In this document: positions 10,383 to 19,623 of the stretch, one piece after another
Layout: the number at the start of each line of letters is the position of its first letter
Position numbering within the stretch: the stretch's first letter is position 1
Source of the DNA: Ensifer sp. PDNC004
GTDB taxonomy: Bacteria > Pseudomonadota > Alphaproteobacteria > Rhizobiales > Rhizobiaceae
Direction of reading: 5' to 3'
NCBI RefSeq assembly: GCF_016919405.1
Contig: NZ_CP070353.1
Location: 2,976,501 to 3,040,500, forward strand
DNA length: 64,000 bases
Program-made: the position numbers and the translations under genes
Notes under the pieces: model-generated
What the model saw: the letters and a program-made list of their open reading frames with translations, nothing else
Databases searched by the model: none
Told to the model about the DNA's origin: nothing

Positions 10383-11263
10383 TGAGCGCTCCGAGCCCAG
10401 ACAACATCATCTCGCACAACCGCCTCACCCGCGCGTTGATCTACATCGCGCTGATCCTCTTTGCGCTCTATTCGCTGCTGCCGCTCTATGTGATGCTGGT
10501 GAACTCGGTGAAGCCGCTCGACGAGATCCGCCAGGGCGGCATGCTCAACCTGCCGCAGACCTTTACGCTCGAACCCTGGCTTCAAGCCTGGTCGACGGCG
10601 CAGATCGGCGTGCAGCCGACGGGTCTCAAGCCCTTCTTCATCAACTCGATCCTGATGGTCGTGCCGGCCGTGGCGATCTCGACGATCATCGGCGCGCTCA
10701 ATGGCTACGTGCTGACGAAGTGGCGCTTTCCCGGTGCCAACATCTTCTTTGCCATGCTGCTGCTCTCCTGCTTCATCCCGTTCCAGATCGTGCTGATCCC
10801 GATGGCGCGCATTCTCGGCATTCTCGGGCTCGCCGGTTCGATCTGGGGCCTGATCTTCGTCCATGTGATCTACGGCCTCGGCTTCACGACGCTCTATTTC
10901 CGCAACTACTACGAGGCGTTCCCGACCGAGCTGGTGCGCGCGGCGCAGATCGACGGGGCCAGCTTCTTCCAGATCTTCTGGCGCATCCTGCTGCCGTCGT
11001 CCGGCCCGATTATCGTTGTCTCCGTCATCTGGCAGTTCACCAACATCTGGAACGACTTCCTGTTCGGCGCGTCCTTCTCCGGCCCCTATTCGACGCCGAT
11101 GACGGTCGCGCTCAACAACCTCGTTTCGTCCTCGACAGGCGTCAAGGAATACAACGTTCACTTCGCGGGCGCGATCCTCGCCGCCCTGCCAACGCTCATC
11201 GTCTACATCGTGTCCGGCCGCTACTTCGTTCGCGGCCTGATGTCGGGCGCCGTGAAAGGATAA
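10382..11263 (+). CDS. Sugar ABC transporter permease, MalG/UgpE type
   Basis: Starting at ATG 10382, which overlaps the stop of the previous permease, this gives a 293-residue six-helix permease. It has an N-terminal membrane segment (about residues 15-40) and the EAA loop AAQIDGASFFQIFWRILLPSSGP. A longer upstream frame overlaps the first permease and is not used. It forms the heterodimeric channel with the preceding gene product. The ATPase gene starts 4 bp after its stop. Confidence 0.92.
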   Translation: MSAPSPDNIISHNRLTRALIYIALILFALYSLLPLYVMLVNSVKPLDEIRQGGMLNLPQTFTLEPWLQAWSTAQIGVQPTGLKPFFINSILMVVPAVAISTIIGALNGYVLTKWRFPGANIFFAMLLLSCFIPFQIVLIPMARILGILGLAGSIWGLIFVHVIYGLGFTTLYFRNYYEAFPTELVRAAQIDGASFFQIFWRILLPSSGPIIVVSVIWQFTNIWNDFLFGASFSGPYSTPMTVALNNLVSSSTGVKEYNVHFAGAILAALPTLIVYIVSGRYFVRGLMSGAVKG

Positions 11264-11267
11264 GCTC

Positions 11268-12383
11268 ATGTCTTTCTTGAAAATCAGCAACCTGCGCAAA
11301 TCCTATGGCTCGCTTGAGATCCTGAAGGACATCAACCTGGAGATCGAAAAGGGCGGCTTCCTGGTGCTCGTCGGCCCCTCGGGCTGCGGCAAGTCCACGC
11401 TTCTCAACACGATTGCCGGGCTTGAGCCGATCACCTCGGGCGAGATCGCCATCAACGGCCGCTCGGTCGCCGACCTGCACCCGTCGAAGCGCGATATCGC
11501 CATGGTGTTCCAGTCCTACGCGCTCTACCCGAACATGACGGTCGCCGGAAACATCGCCTTCGGCATGGAAATCCGCGGCGTGCCGAAGGACGAGCGCGAT
11601 AAGGCGATCAAGCAGGTGGCGGACATGCTGCAGATCGGCCATCTGCTCGACCGCAAGCCGAGCCAGCTCTCCGGTGGTCAGCGCCAGCGCGTCGCCATGG
11701 GCCGGGCGCTGGTGCGTAACCCGCAGGTCTTTCTGTTCGACGAGCCATTGTCCAACCTCGATGCCAAGCTGCGCGTCGACATGCGCACCGAGATCAAGCG
11801 GCTGCATAACCGCATGAAAACGACGATCGTCTACGTGACCCATGACCAGATCGAGGCGATGACGCTGGCGACGAAGATCGCCGTTCTGAAGGACGGCGTG
11901 CTGCAGCAGTTCGGCACGCCGGCCGAGATCTACAACAACCCGTCCAACATGTTCGTCGCTGACTTCATGGGCTCGCCGGCGATGAACCTCCTGACCGCGC
12001 GCATCGAGAAGAGCGGCTCCGATATCGCGGTTGCGCTGGCGCGCCCGAATGCCGAACCGCTGAAGCTGGCGGTGCCGCAGGCGAACGGCGCGCTGTCGGC
12101 CTATGCTGGCAAGGATGTCGTCTTCGGCATCCGCCCGGAAGCGCTGACCGATCCTGATGGCGCCGACCGCAATGCCAAGGTGGTTGCCGAGGGCGAATGC
12201 CTGATCGAAGTGGTCGAGCCGGCCGGTTCCGACACCTTTGCGGTCACCCGTCTCGGCGGCAAGGAAATCGTTGCCCGGCTGAGGGCCGATGCCCGCATCG
12301 CGGCCGGCCAAACGTCGCGGCTTGCCTTCAACCTCGACAAGGCGGTGTTCTTCGACCCGCAGAGCCAGCAGCGGATCGCGTAA
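11268..12383 (+). CDS. Sugar ABC transporter ATP-binding protein (UgpC/MsmK/MalK type)
   Basis: This 371-residue ATPase has Walker A GPSGCGKST (about residues 36-44), signature LSGGQRQRVAMGRAL, Walker B VFLFDEPLSNLD and the H-loop in VTHDQIEAM. A C-terminal TOBE/regulatory region (from about residue 235) marks it as a CUT1-type ATPase. It energises the two upstream permeases. A GMC oxidoreductase follows after 6 bp, which suggests the imported compound is oxidised directly after uptake. Confidence 0.93.
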   Translation: MSFLKISNLRKSYGSLEILKDINLEIEKGGFLVLVGPSGCGKSTLLNTIAGLEPITSGEIAINGRSVADLHPSKRDIAMVFQSYALYPNMTVAGNIAFGMEIRGVPKDERDKAIKQVADMLQIGHLLDRKPSQLSGGQRQRVAMGRALVRNPQVFLFDEPLSNLDAKLRVDMRTEIKRLHNRMKTTIVYVTHDQIEAMTLATKIAVLKDGVLQQFGTPAEIYNNPSNMFVADFMGSPAMNLLTARIEKSGSDIAVALARPNAEPLKLAVPQANGALSAYAGKDVVFGIRPEALTDPDGADRNAKVVAEGECLIEVVEPAGSDTFAVTRLGGKEIVARLRADARIAAGQTSRLAFNLDKAVFFDPQSQQRIA

Positions 12384-12389
12384 CCGATC

Positions 12390-13889
12390 ATGCAGGAGCA
12401 GCCGGACATCGTCATCATCGGGTCGGGGATCGGCGGCTCCACGCTTGCGGCGGGGCTTGCCGGCTCCGGTGCCCGCATCGCCATCCTCGAGCGTGGCGAG
12501 CGCCTGCCCGACACGCCGGAGGCGCGCAGCTACAGTTCGATCTTCGTCAAGGGCCATTTCCGACCGAAGGAGATGTGGCGCGAGCCCGACGGGACCGCGT
12601 TCAATCCGGGCAACTTCTATTTCGTCGGCGGCAATTCCAAGCTCTTCGGCGCGGTGCTTTTGCGCTACCGGGCCGAGGATTTCACCGAGATGCAGCATCT
12701 CGGAGGTGTTTCGCCAGCCTGGCCCTTCCCCTATGAAGAGCTGGAACCGTGGTACGGCAAGGCCGAGCAGCTGTTCGAGGTGCGCGGCGAACTGGGGGAC
12801 GACCCGACGGAACCGTTCCATAGCTCCCCGTATGCTTTCGGCCCGGTGCCGGATGAGCCGGCCATCGCCCGTGCCCGTGCCGAGTTGAAGGCGCAGGGGC
12901 TACATCCGGCGACCTTGCCGCTCGGCGTTGACATCGACACGTGGCTTGCCGGCGGGCGCACGCCCTGGGACGGGTTCCCGAACACCGGCAACGGCAAGAA
13001 GGATGCCGAGACCGCATCGCTCGCCGTCGCGCTGAAGGATCCGAACATCGAGCTGATCACGTCGGCGCATGTCGACACGCTGGAGGCAGGCCCGGGCGGA
13101 CGGATCGAGGCGATCCACTACACGCACAGGGGCGAGAAGAAGAAGCTGTCGCCGAAGCTGGTGATCCTGTCGGCCGGCGCGATCAATTCCGCTGCCATCC
13201 TGTTGCGCTCCGGCGACGGCAAAGGGCTTGCCAACGCCTCCGACCAGGTCGGCCGCAACTTCATGAACCACAATTGCAGCGCCATGCTGGCAATCAACCC
13301 GTTCAAGCGCAACGACAGCATCTACCAGAAAACGCTGATGCTGAACGACTACTACCTGACCGGCGGCCGGGACGGTCTGCCGCTCGGCAACGTCCAGCTT
13401 CTCGGCAAGATCAACGGCGACATCCTGAAGGCCAATGCGCCGGTCTGGGGCCCACGCTTCGCCTTCGACCTCATGGCCGGCCATGCGATCGACTGGTACA
13501 TGATGACGGAGGACCTGCCGAACCCGGAAAGCCGCATCATGGTCGACGGCAAGGGCATCATCATGCAGTGGCGGCGCTCTAACATGGAGGCGCTTTCGAG
13601 TCTTGAAGCGAAAATGCGCGCGCACTTCAAGGCGGCCGGCTATCCGATCGTGCTCTCTCAGCCCTTCGACAAGCGCACGCCGTCGCATCAGTGCGGGACG
13701 GTGCGGATGGGCAAAGACCCGAAGGACGCGCCGCTCGACGTCTATTGCCGCGCCTTCGACCATCCCAACCTCTTTGTCGTCGACGCCGGCTGCCTGCCGA
13801 CATCGGCGGCCGTCAATCCGGCGCTGACGGTTGCTGCCCAGGCGCTCAGGGTCGCCGACCATATCCTTGCGAAGGAGATCCGATCATGA
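12390..13889 (+). CDS. GMC-family FAD-dependent oxidoreductase
   Basis: This 499-residue flavoprotein has the N-terminal FAD dinucleotide fold IVIIGSGIGGSTLAAGL, a GGNSKLFGAVLLR segment, and the C-terminal GMC region with THQCGT-like SHQCGTVRMG. The final NPALTVAAQALR places Asn opposite the catalytic His. There is no signal peptide or twin-arginine motif, so it appears cytoplasmic. GMC enzymes oxidise alcohol groups of sugars, polyols or choline-like compounds. Its position directly after a sugar importer suggests oxidation of the incoming carbohydrate. The final bases overlap the next gene (ATGA). The substrate is not determined. Confidence 0.88.
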   Translation: MQEQPDIVIIGSGIGGSTLAAGLAGSGARIAILERGERLPDTPEARSYSSIFVKGHFRPKEMWREPDGTAFNPGNFYFVGGNSKLFGAVLLRYRAEDFTEMQHLGGVSPAWPFPYEELEPWYGKAEQLFEVRGELGDDPTEPFHSSPYAFGPVPDEPAIARARAELKAQGLHPATLPLGVDIDTWLAGGRTPWDGFPNTGNGKKDAETASLAVALKDPNIELITSAHVDTLEAGPGGRIEAIHYTHRGEKKKLSPKLVILSAGAINSAAILLRSGDGKGLANASDQVGRNFMNHNCSAMLAINPFKRNDSIYQKTLMLNDYYLTGGRDGLPLGNVQLLGKINGDILKANAPVWGPRFAFDLMAGHAIDWYMMTEDLPNPESRIMVDGKGIIMQWRRSNMEALSSLEAKMRAHFKAAGYPIVLSQPFDKRTPSHQCGTVRMGKDPKDAPLDVYCRAFDHPNLFVVDAGCLPTSAAVNPALTVAAQALRVADHILAKEIRS

Positions 13890-14665
13890 CGTCATCGACG
13901 CGTCCCGTCGCCATCGTCACCGGCGGCCGCCGCGGCATCGGTCTCGGCGTCGCCCGCGCGCTCGCCCGCGAGGGCTTCGACATTGCGCTTACCGGCCTGG
14001 GTGCGGCAGACGCGACGACCGCCCAGACGCTATCGGAACTATCCGGTGAGCATGGACGGGCCATCTACATCGAGGCGAATCTGGCCGATGTCGGCGGTCA
14101 TGCGGCGACGGTCGAGCGCGTCCGCGCCGAGCTCGGCCCGATCCGCTGCCTCGTCAACAATGCTGGTATTGCCTCGGTGGTGCGGGGTGACTTCCTCGAT
14201 ATGCTGCCGGAAAATTTCGACACGATCGTCGCCACCAATCTGCGCGGTACGGTGTTCTTCACCCAGGCCGTGCTCGTTTCGATGCTGACCGACCCGGCAG
14301 ACCGGACGCCGCGCTCGATCATCAACATCACCTCGGTTTCGGCGACGATGACCTCGCCGGAGCGGCTCGACTATTGCATGACCAAGGCCGGGCTTGCCGC
14401 CTTCAGCCAGGGGCTGGCGCTTCGGCTTGCCAATACCGGCATCTCGGTTTTCGAGATCCGTCCGGGCATCATTCGCTCCGACATGACCGCCGGCGTCTCG
14501 GCGAAATACGATGGCTTGATTGATGGCGGACTGGTGCCGATGCGGCGCTGGGGCGAGCCCGACGATATCGGCAATATCGCGGCCGGGCTTGCCGGCGGCA
14601 AATTCGCCTTTGCCACCGGCTCGGTCATCCAGGCGGATGGCGGGCTGTCGATCGGCCGTCTCTAG
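13886..14665 (+). CDS. Short-chain dehydrogenase/reductase (FabG-like)
   Basis: Starting at ATG 13886 (overlapping the GMC stop, with GAAGGAG upstream) the protein has 259 residues. It shows the SDR cofactor motif VTGGRRGIGLG, the NNAG motif and the catalytic Ser...YCMTK arrangement. The C-terminus (GSVIQADGGLSIGR) is typical of classical SDRs. It would interconvert an alcohol and a ketone with NAD(P)H, probably acting with the coupled GMC oxidoreductase. It is the last gene before the LacI-1 operator at 14725, so it ends the LacI-2 operon. Confidence 0.9.
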   Translation: MTSSTRPVAIVTGGRRGIGLGVARALAREGFDIALTGLGAADATTAQTLSELSGEHGRAIYIEANLADVGGHAATVERVRAELGPIRCLVNNAGIASVVRGDFLDMLPENFDTIVATNLRGTVFFTQAVLVSMLTDPADRTPRSIINITSVSATMTSPERLDYCMTKAGLAAFSQGLALRLANTGISVFEIRPGIIRSDMTAGVSAKYDGLIDGGLVPMRRWGEPDDIGNIAAGLAGGKFAFATGSVIQADGGLSIGRL

Positions 14666-14724
14666 GAACAGGCAGGACTTTTGAGGCTGGCAAGCGGGCA
14701 GGGTTTGAGTTGAACACGTCGAAA

Positions 14725-14742
14725 ATTTGGAACGTTCCAAAT
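14725..14742 (+). promoter_or_regulatory. LacI-1 operator upstream of the second GMC operon
   Basis: A perfect 18-bp palindrome ATTTGGAACGTTCCAAAT lies 26 bp before the start codon of the next operon. Fourteen central bases are identical to the operator in the LacI-1 promoter (516-533). LacI-1 therefore very likely controls this operon although its gene is 13 kb away. Confidence 0.75.
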
Positions 14743-14768
14743 AGATGACGGCGGAGGGAAGACAGGGA

Positions 14769-16424
14769 ATGAGCTACGACTACATCATCACCGGCGCCGG
14801 TCCGGCCGGCTGCGTTCTCGCCAATCGCCTCTCCGAGGATCCATCGGTTCGCGTGCTGCTGCTGGAAGCCGGTGGCGGCGACTGGAACCCGCTGTTCCAC
14901 ATGCCGGCGGGCTTTGCCAAAATGACCAAGGGCGTCGCCAGCTGGGGCTGGGAGACCGTGCCGCAGAAGCACATGAAGGGCAGGGTGCTGCGTTACACTC
15001 AGGCCAAGGTGATCGGCGGCGGCTCGTCGATCAATGCCCAGCTCTATACCCGTGGCAACGCTGCCGACTACGACCTCTGGGCCTCCGAGGACGGCTGCAC
15101 CGGCTGGGACTATCGCAGCGTGCTTCCCTATTTCAAACGCTCGGAAGACAACCAGCGCTTTGCCGACGACTACCATGCCTATGGCGGACCGCTCGGTGTC
15201 TCGATGCCCACGGCGGCGCTGCCGATCTGCGACGCCTATATCCGCGCCGGACAGGAACTCGGCATTCCTTACAATCACGATTTCAACGGCCGCCAGCAGG
15301 CGGGTGTCGGCTTCTACCAGCTCACCCAGCGCAACCGCCGCCGGTCGAGTGCGTCGCTCGCCTATCTCTCGCCGATCAAGGACCGCCGCAATCTGACGGT
15401 CCGCACCGGCGCGCGCGTGGCGCGGATCGTGCTCGAAGGCACTCGCGCCGTCGGCGTCGAAGTCGTCTCGGCCAAGGGCAGCGAGATCATCCGGGCGGAT
15501 CGCGAGGTGCTCGTAACCTCCGGCGCCATCGGTTCGCCGAAGCTGCTTTTGCAGTCCGGCATCGGGCCGGCCGATCACTTGAAATCGGTGGGCGTCTCGG
15601 TGAAACACGACTTGCCCGGCGTCGGCGGCAATCTGCAGGATCATCTCGATCTCTTCGTGATCTCGGAATGCACCGGCGACCACACTTATGACGGTGTAGC
15701 GAAACTCCATCGTACGCTATGGGCTGGATTGCAGTATGTGCTCTTCCGCTCAGGCCCGGTGGCGTCCTCGCTGTTTGAGACCGGCGGTTTCTGGTACGCC
15801 GATCCGAACGCCCGTTCGCCGGATATCCAGTTTCATCTCGGTCTCGGCTCCGGCATCGAGGCGGGCGTCGAGAAGCTGAAGAATGCCGGCGTGACGCTGA
15901 ATTCCGCCTATCTGCATCCGCGCTCGCGCGGCACGGTGCGGCTCTCGTCTTCCGATGCGGCGGCAGCACCGCTGATCGACCCCAACTACTGGGAAGATCC
16001 GCACGACCGCAAGATGTCGATCGAGGGCTTGAAGATCGCCCGCGAGATCATGCAGCAGGCGGCACTGAAGCCCTTCGTTCTGGCGGAGCGCCTGCCGGGC
16101 AACTCGGTCATGAGCGACGAGCAGTTCTTCGAATACGGCTGCGCCAACGCCAAGACCGATCATCACCCTGTCGGCACCTGCAAGATGGGGACGGATGCCT
16201 CGGCCGTAGTCGGGCTGGACTTGAAAGTGCGAGGGCTCGAAGGCCTTCGCGTCTGCGACAGCTCGGTGATGCCGCGCGTTCCCTCTTGCAACACCAATGG
16301 GCCGACGATCATGATGGGTGAGAAGGGCGCCGATATCATCCGTGAGCGCCAACCCCTGCCGCCGGCGATCTTCGCCCACGAACGCAACGACAGCCGCCCG
16401 CGCGCCCGCGCCGATATCCGTTGA
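14769..16424 (+). CDS. GMC-family FAD-dependent oxidoreductase (choline/alcohol dehydrogenase type)
   Basis: This GMC protein has 551 residues from ATG 14769, which follows GGAGGG at 14753-14758. An in-frame ATG at 14745 sits immediately after the operator without a ribosome-binding site and is rejected. Visible motifs are the FAD fold YDYIITGAGPAGCVLANRL, the GMC signature AKVIGGGSSINAQLYTRGN, and the active-site His in DHHPVGTCKMG with Asn in NTNGPT. It resembles choline/alcohol dehydrogenases rather than the shorter GMC protein at 12390. It heads a three-gene operon with a Dabb protein and a glycerate kinase. Confidence 0.9.
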   Translation: MSYDYIITGAGPAGCVLANRLSEDPSVRVLLLEAGGGDWNPLFHMPAGFAKMTKGVASWGWETVPQKHMKGRVLRYTQAKVIGGGSSINAQLYTRGNAADYDLWASEDGCTGWDYRSVLPYFKRSEDNQRFADDYHAYGGPLGVSMPTAALPICDAYIRAGQELGIPYNHDFNGRQQAGVGFYQLTQRNRRRSSASLAYLSPIKDRRNLTVRTGARVARIVLEGTRAVGVEVVSAKGSEIIRADREVLVTSGAIGSPKLLLQSGIGPADHLKSVGVSVKHDLPGVGGNLQDHLDLFVISECTGDHTYDGVAKLHRTLWAGLQYVLFRSGPVASSLFETGGFWYADPNARSPDIQFHLGLGSGIEAGVEKLKNAGVTLNSAYLHPRSRGTVRLSSSDAAAAPLIDPNYWEDPHDRKMSIEGLKIAREIMQQAALKPFVLAERLPGNSVMSDEQFFEYGCANAKTDHHPVGTCKMGTDASAVVGLDLKVRGLEGLRVCDSSVMPRVPSCNTNGPTIMMGEKGADIIRERQPLPPAIFAHERNDSRPRARADIR

Positions 16425-16432
16425 GGTCCTCC

Positions 16433-16750
16433 ATGATCCGCCACTGCGTCTTTATCCGCTTCCGCCCTGAAATCACACGTGGCGAGAAGGCGGCGATTTT
16501 TGCCGAGATATCCGCGCTGAAGTCCCGGCTACCCGGCTTCATGGCGGCCCATATTGGCAGCAACGTCAGCCCGGAAGTGGGCATGGACAAGGGCTTTGGC
16601 GAAGGCTTCATCGTCGACTTCACCGATGCGGCCGCGCGCGACGCCTATCTGGAGGACGAGGAGTACCGCAGGACCGGCGCCAAGATCGTGGCGGCCGCCG
16701 AAGGCGGCATTGCCGGCATCTTCGTCTACGACCTCGAAATTGCCGGCTGA
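16433..16750 (+). CDS. Dabb (stress-responsive A/B barrel) family protein
   Basis: This 105-residue protein starts at ATG 16433 after GAGG at 16423-16426. It begins IRHCVFIRFRPEITRGEKAAIF and contains the central FIVDFTDAAARDAYLEDEEYR segment typical of the dimeric alpha/beta-barrel Dabb fold. Members include small enzymes such as cyclases and isomerases, but many have no known role. It lies between a GMC oxidoreductase and a glycerate kinase in a tight operon, so it may process the oxidised product. The function is inferred only from location. Confidence 0.85.
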   Translation: MIRHCVFIRFRPEITRGEKAAIFAEISALKSRLPGFMAAHIGSNVSPEVGMDKGFGEGFIVDFTDAAARDAYLEDEEYRRTGAKIVAAAEGGIAGIFVYDLEIAG

Positions 16751-18025
16751 GTGGCAGCGATGGTCGAAGCGCGTCCCTTCCTGACAGAGCTCTTCGAGGC
16801 CGCCGTGCGGGCCGCCGATCCCTATGAGGCGATCAAGGCGCATCTGCCCGAGCCGCCGAAAGGGCGGACCGTGGTGGTCGGCGCCGGCAAGGCGGCAAGC
16901 CAGATGGCAGCCGCTTTCGAGAAACTCTGGAAGCATCCCTTCTCCGGCACGGTGGTGGCGCGCCATGGACCGATCGAACATTGCGCGATAATCACGGTGC
17001 TGCAGTCGGCCCATCCGGTGCCGGATGAGGCGGGGCTTGCCGCGTCGGATGTCTTGCTGAAGGCGGTTGCAGGTCTGACGGCGGACGACCTCGTCATTGC
17101 GCTGATCTCCGGTGGCGGCTCGGCCCTGCTGCCGGCGCCGCCTGAAGGCTTGACCCTCGCTGACGAGATCGCCGTCAACAAAGCGCTGCTGGCCTCTGGC
17201 GCGCCGATCTCGGCGATGAACGTCGTGCGCAAGCACGTCTCGCGCATCAAGGGCGGTCGCCTCGCTGCCGCCGCCTTCCCGGCTCGTGTCGTCAGTCTCG
17301 TCGTTTCGGACGTACCAGGCGATACCCCGGCCTTCGTCGCCTCGGGGCCGACCGTTCCGGATCGTAGCACAGCGGTGGAAGCACTCGACATCGTCGCCCG
17401 CTACCGAATGGAACTGCCGGATGCTGTCATCGCCCATCTGCGCTCGGAGGCAGCATCAGCGCCTGCCCCCGATGATGCGCGGTTTGCCGGGCATGTGTGC
17501 CACGTCATCGCCTCGGCAAGCGTCTCATTGGAAGCGGCCGCGGCCAAGGCGCGGGAACTGGGCATTGAGGCGCATATCCTCTCCGATGCGATCGAAGGCG
17601 AAGCACGCGACATCGGTCGCATGCATGCAGCCCTTGCTCGCGAAGTGGCGCTGAGGAATCGTCCCTTCGCCAAGCCGGTCGTGCTTTTATCCGGCGGCGA
17701 AACGACGGTGACGATCTCCGGCGAGGACTATGGCAAGGGCGGGCGCAACAGCGAATTCCTGCTGTCGCTGGCGCTCGACATCGATGGTGTTGCAGGCATC
17801 GATGCACTTGCCGCCGATACGGATGGCATCGACGGTTCGGAAGACAATGCCGGCGCCTTTGCGGATGGGCAGAGCATCGCGCGCATGCGGGCGGCAGGTT
17901 TCGACCCGCGGCTCCATCTCGCCCGTCACGACGCCTGGTCGGCCTTTTCGGCGAGCGGCGATCTGTTCGTATTGGGCCCGACCGGAACGAACGTCAACGA
18001 TTTCCGGGCGCTGTTGATCCGCTAG
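16751..18025 (+). CDS. Glycerate kinase, MOFRL family (TtuD/GckA type)
   Basis: This 424-residue protein shows the glycerate-2-kinase N-domain (VVVGAGKAASQMAAAFE, ISGGGSALLPAPP). It also has the C-terminal MOFRL motif with GGRNSEFLLSLALDI and the ADTDGIDGSEDNAGA signature. MOFRL kinases convert D-glycerate to 2-phosphoglycerate, and older annotations call them hydroxypyruvate reductases. A GTG start directly follows the preceding stop, with an in-frame ATG at 16760 as the alternative. Its presence implies that the LacI-1 pathway yields glycerate, or a precursor of it, which would enter lower glycolysis here. Confidence 0.9.
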   Translation: MAAMVEARPFLTELFEAAVRAADPYEAIKAHLPEPPKGRTVVVGAGKAASQMAAAFEKLWKHPFSGTVVARHGPIEHCAIITVLQSAHPVPDEAGLAASDVLLKAVAGLTADDLVIALISGGGSALLPAPPEGLTLADEIAVNKALLASGAPISAMNVVRKHVSRIKGGRLAAAAFPARVVSLVVSDVPGDTPAFVASGPTVPDRSTAVEALDIVARYRMELPDAVIAHLRSEAASAPAPDDARFAGHVCHVIASASVSLEAAAAKARELGIEAHILSDAIEGEARDIGRMHAALAREVALRNRPFAKPVVLLSGGETTVTISGEDYGKGGRNSEFLLSLALDIDGVAGIDALAADTDGIDGSEDNAGAFADGQSIARMRAAGFDPRLHLARHDAWSAFSASGDLFVLGPTGTNVNDFRALLIR

Positions 18026-18083
18026 GGTGCGGCTCTTCTGTCGAGACGTTAGCCGGATTCAGCACTGTACCTGAAATGACAAC

Positions 18084-18117
18084 GCCGCCGCCGAGATCTT
18101 CGGCAGCGGCATTGTTT
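18084..18117. terminator. Bidirectional terminator between convergent genes
   Basis: An 11-bp stem with one mismatch, GCCGCCGCCGA (18084-18094) and TCGGCAGCGGC (18100-18110), is followed by ATTGTTTT on the plus strand. It separates the glycerate kinase operon from the convergent aminotransferase gene. Confidence 0.7.
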
Positions 18118-18136
18118 TGATTTGCGGCGTTTCGAC

Positions 18137-19474
18137 TTACTTGGCGCGCTTCAGAGCGTCGCCAAGGATCGAGACGATCTCGCCAAAGTGCTTCTCTTCG
18201 GCGATCAACGGCGGCGAGAAGGCGATGATGTCGCCGGTGACGCGGATCAGCAGACCCTTCTCGAAGCAATCAACAAAGACGTCGTAGGCGCGGGCACCGA
18301 TTGCGCCGTCGCGCGACTGCAGCTCAATGCCGGCGATCAGGCCGATCGTGCGGATATCGATGACGTTGGGCAGGCCCTTCAGCGAATGCATGGCATCGTG
18401 CCAGGCGTCCTGGAGCTCGACGGCGCGGGTCATCAGGCCCTCGTCGCGGTAGATGTCAAGCGTCGCGATACCGGCGGCGCAGGCGGCCGGATGGCCGGAG
18501 TAGGTGTAGCCGTGGAAAAGCTCGATCGCGTTTTCCGGACCGTGCATCAGCGCGTCATGCACCTTGCGGCTGGCAAAGACCGCGCCCATCGGGATCGCGC
18601 CGTTGGTGAGGCCCTTGGCCGCCGTCACCATGTCGGGGGTCACGCCGAAGAAGTCGGTCGCGAAGGCTGCGCCCAGGCGGCCGAAGCCGGTGATGACCTC
18701 GTCGAAGATCAGGAGGATGCCGTGCTTGTCGCAGATGGCGCGCAGGCGCTCGAGATAGCCCTTCGGGGGGATGAGCACGCCGGTCGAGCCGGCGACCGGC
18801 TCGACGATGCAGGCGGCGATGGTCTCGGCGCCGTGCAGCGCCACCAGCCGCTCGAGATCGTCGGCAAGCTCGACGCCGTGCTCGGGCTGGCCCTTGACGA
18901 AGGCGTTCTTGGCGGGGTCATGAGTGTGGCGCAGGTGGTCGGAACCGGGAAGCTGCGGGAAGACGCGGCGGTTGTTGAGGATACCGCCGACCGAAATGCC
19001 GCCGAAGCCGACACCGTGATAACCGCGCTCGCGGCCGATGAGGCGCGTGCGGGTGCCCTGGCCGATCGCACGCTGGTAGGCGATCGCGATCTTGAGCGCC
19101 GTGTCGACCGATTCCGAACCGGAGCCGGTGAAGAACACGCGGTCGAGCTTCTGTCCTTCAGGCCCCGGAGCGATTTCGGCGAGGCGCTCGGCGAAGTCGA
19201 AGGCGATCGGGTGGCCCATCTGGAAGGAGGGGGCGAAATCCATCGTCGAGAGCTGGCGCTCGACGGCAGCGGCGATTTGGCGGCGGCCATGGCCGGCATT
19301 CACACACCAGAGCCCGGCGGTACCGTCGAGGATCGTGCGGCCATCGGTGCTGGTGTAGTGCATGCCCTCGGCCGAGGCCAGCAGGCGCGGGGCCTGCTTG
19401 AACTGCCGGTTGGCGGTAAACGGCATCCAATAGCTGTCGAGAACGGGGGCGTTGGGTTTGGTGTGCTGGTTCAT
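18137..19474 (-). CDS. Class III omega-aminotransferase (beta-alanine/putrescine:pyruvate type)
   Basis: This PLP-dependent class III aminotransferase has 445 residues from ATG 19474, preceded by AGGAGG; a longer frame to 19525 lacks a ribosome-binding site. The PLP lysine lies in TAAKGLTNGAIPMGAV and the Asp in LLIFDEVITGFGRLG. FHGYTYSGHPAACAAG is typical of omega-amino acid:pyruvate aminotransferases. It would transfer the terminal amino group of a diamine or omega-amino acid to pyruvate. The divergent neighbour is a PuuR-like regulator, which favours a putrescine or beta-alanine substrate without proving it. Confidence 0.88.
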   Translation of the reverse strand: MNQHTKPNAPVLDSYWMPFTANRQFKQAPRLLASAEGMHYTSTDGRTILDGTAGLWCVNAGHGRRQIAAAVERQLSTMDFAPSFQMGHPIAFDFAERLAEIAPGPEGQKLDRVFFTGSGSESVDTALKIAIAYQRAIGQGTRTRLIGRERGYHGVGFGGISVGGILNNRRVFPQLPGSDHLRHTHDPAKNAFVKGQPEHGVELADDLERLVALHGAETIAACIVEPVAGSTGVLIPPKGYLERLRAICDKHGILLIFDEVITGFGRLGAAFATDFFGVTPDMVTAAKGLTNGAIPMGAVFASRKVHDALMHGPENAIELFHGYTYSGHPAACAAGIATLDIYRDEGLMTRAVELQDAWHDAMHSLKGLPNVIDIRTIGLIAGIELQSRDGAIGARAYDVFVDCFEKGLLIRVTGDIIAFSPPLIAEEKHFGEIVSILGDALKRAK

Positions 19475-19562
19475 GGCATCCTCCTGAGGTTGGCGATTGA
19501 CGCCATGATTTGATTTGCCAAACAAGTCCTTTTCTGCTGTCAGTTAAGTCATTGAAATACAT

Positions 19563-19579
19563 CACGCTGTTTCAGCGTG
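19563..19579. promoter_or_regulatory. Inverted repeat between the aminotransferase and its divergent regulator
   Basis: CACGCT (19563-19568) and AGCGTG (19574-19579) form perfect 6-bp arms around GTTTC. It lies in the 149-bp region between the divergent aminotransferase and XRE-cupin genes, where an operator for the regulator would be expected. Confidence 0.45.
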
Positions 19580-19623
19580 TTTGCGCTATTTCGAACAACC
19601 TGAACACCAAGGGTTCGGATCAT

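Noticed and set aside
14745..14768. ATG 14745 as start of the second GMC oxidoreductase
   Set aside because: It has no ribosome-binding site and abuts the LacI-1 operator. GGAGGG precedes ATG 14769, and the FAD motif follows at once.
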